Assembly: GCA_934593275.1 (NCBI GenBank)
Contig: CAKTQE010000083.1
Span: forward strand, 1 to 6,558
Length of the DNA: 6,558 nucleotides
Source of the DNA: an uncultured Oscillospiraceae bacterium
GTDB taxonomy: Bacteria; Bacillota; Clostridia; Oscillospirales; Oscillospiraceae
Reading direction: 5' to 3'
Shown here one piece after another: positions 6,393 through 6,558 of this stretch (positions are counted from its first letter, which is position 1; every line of letters begins with the position of its first letter). The position numbers and the translations under genes were made by a program. Under the pieces are notes generated by a model, which was not told the DNA's origin, did not search any database, and worked only from the letters and a program-made list of their open reading frames with translations.

Positions 6393-6496
6393 CTACATCA
6401 AAATTATTACAAATACCGTATATTTTACGTGTCTAATGTCGATTTTACGTTCTAAAAATGTCAAAAACGTGGTACATTATCGTAGGGGCGGCAATC
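6382..6496. repeat. 115-bp segment bounded by 15-bp perfect inverted repeats
   Basis: GATTGCCGCCCCTAC at 6382-6396 is perfectly complementary to GTAGGGGCGGCAATC at 6482-6496. The 85 bp between them are AT-rich and non-coding. The left copy continues outward into a GC-rich hairpin partner (GGGCGGCA), but the right copy does not, so the right copy looks truncated. GTAGGGGCGG-type sequences are, as I recall, common intergenic repeats in Clostridia; this family assignment is an inference. Confidence 0.65.
6422..6462. repeat. Imperfect tandem repeat of about 20 bp
   Basis: ATTTTACGTGTCTAATGTC (6422-6440) is followed one base later by a near copy (6442-6462) that starts with the same ATTTTACGT and ends in AATGTC, with a one-base deletion and a three-base insertion. 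It lies in the AT-rich centre of the inverted-repeat segment. Its role is unknown; a protein-binding site or a replication slippage product are both possible. Confidence 0.5.
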
Positions 6497-6497
6497 T

Positions 6498-6558
6498 TGT
6501 CAAGAGAAACATAGGTAACACATAGGGAAGACACATGGGTTACAGTCTGCGGATGTGG
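6498..6558. mobile_element. Possible insertion-sequence terminus running off the right edge
   Basis: From TGTCAAGAG (6498) onward the sequence changes character and contains three 11-bp repeats: ACATAGGTAAC (6509-6519), ACATAGGGAAG (6520-6530) and ACATGGGTTAC (6533-6543). A 5'-TGT end followed by repeated transposase-site-like motifs resembles the ends of DDE insertion sequences, IS481-like as I recall. It begins just where the neighbouring repeat copy is cut. No transposase is visible because the window ends here, so this remains tentative. Confidence 0.4.

Noticed and set aside
6459..6464. TTGACA on the minus strand as a further operon promoter
   Set aside because: No acceptable -10 box occurs at 16-18 bp; the nearest TAAAAT is only 11 bp away.
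6318..6475. 9-bp inverted repeat GTACCACGT (6318-6326) with ACGTGGTAC (6467-6475)
   Set aside because: The arms are 140 bp apart and the match does not extend, so chance is a sufficient explanation.
6382..6558. CRISPR array suggested by repeats at the right end
   Set aside because: The repeats are inverted or are very short and adjacent; there are no regular unique spacers and no cas genes.

Overview
The window looks like chromosomal, probably accessory, DNA from a Gram-positive Clostridia-type bacterium, possibly Oscillospiraceae or a related gut lineage. The grounds are strong AGGAG-type ribosome binding sites before every gene, TTGcaa/TTGaca promoters with extended TGn -10 boxes, very tightly packed genes, and short GC-rich intergenic inverted repeats of a kind I recall from such genomes. 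The lineage is an inference and was not tested by any search.

Layout: (1) Positions 1-60 carry a promoter and ribosome binding site pointing left, for a gene that starts just outside the window. (2) A 125-bp element with 27-bp inverted ends lies at 64-188. (3) A small, AT-richer gene on the + strand (389-841) has its own promoter and terminator and encodes a 150-residue membrane-anchored or secreted protein of unknown function. (4) A convergent intergenic region (842-1013) contains two strong hairpins. (5) A compact four-gene operon on the - strand fills 1014-6086. In transcription order it encodes an HTH protein with an internal duplication, an FHA-domain protein, Ser/Thr kinase A and Ser/Thr kinase B. 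Gaps are 2 nt and 3 nt, followed by a 35-nt overlap between the two kinases. (6) Its promoter region lies at about 6160-6290. (7) The right end holds GC-rich inverted repeats, one apparently cut by something resembling the terminus of an insertion sequence that runs off the window.

The operon is the interesting part. Both kinases have intact catalytic motifs and are followed by polytopic membrane domains of about six or seven helices, not the single membrane pass plus PASTA repeats of PknB/PrkC. The FHA protein keeps the phosphothreonine-binding signature, so it is the natural reader of what the kinases write. The HTH protein could be the transcriptional output or a DNA-binding regulator of the operon. 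No PP2C phosphatase is present in the window. A working model is a membrane-sensed phosphorylation circuit: two paralogous membrane kinases, a cytosolic phospho-reader and a DNA-binding protein. Nothing here shows the signal or the output. A stress or phage-defence role is possible but speculative.
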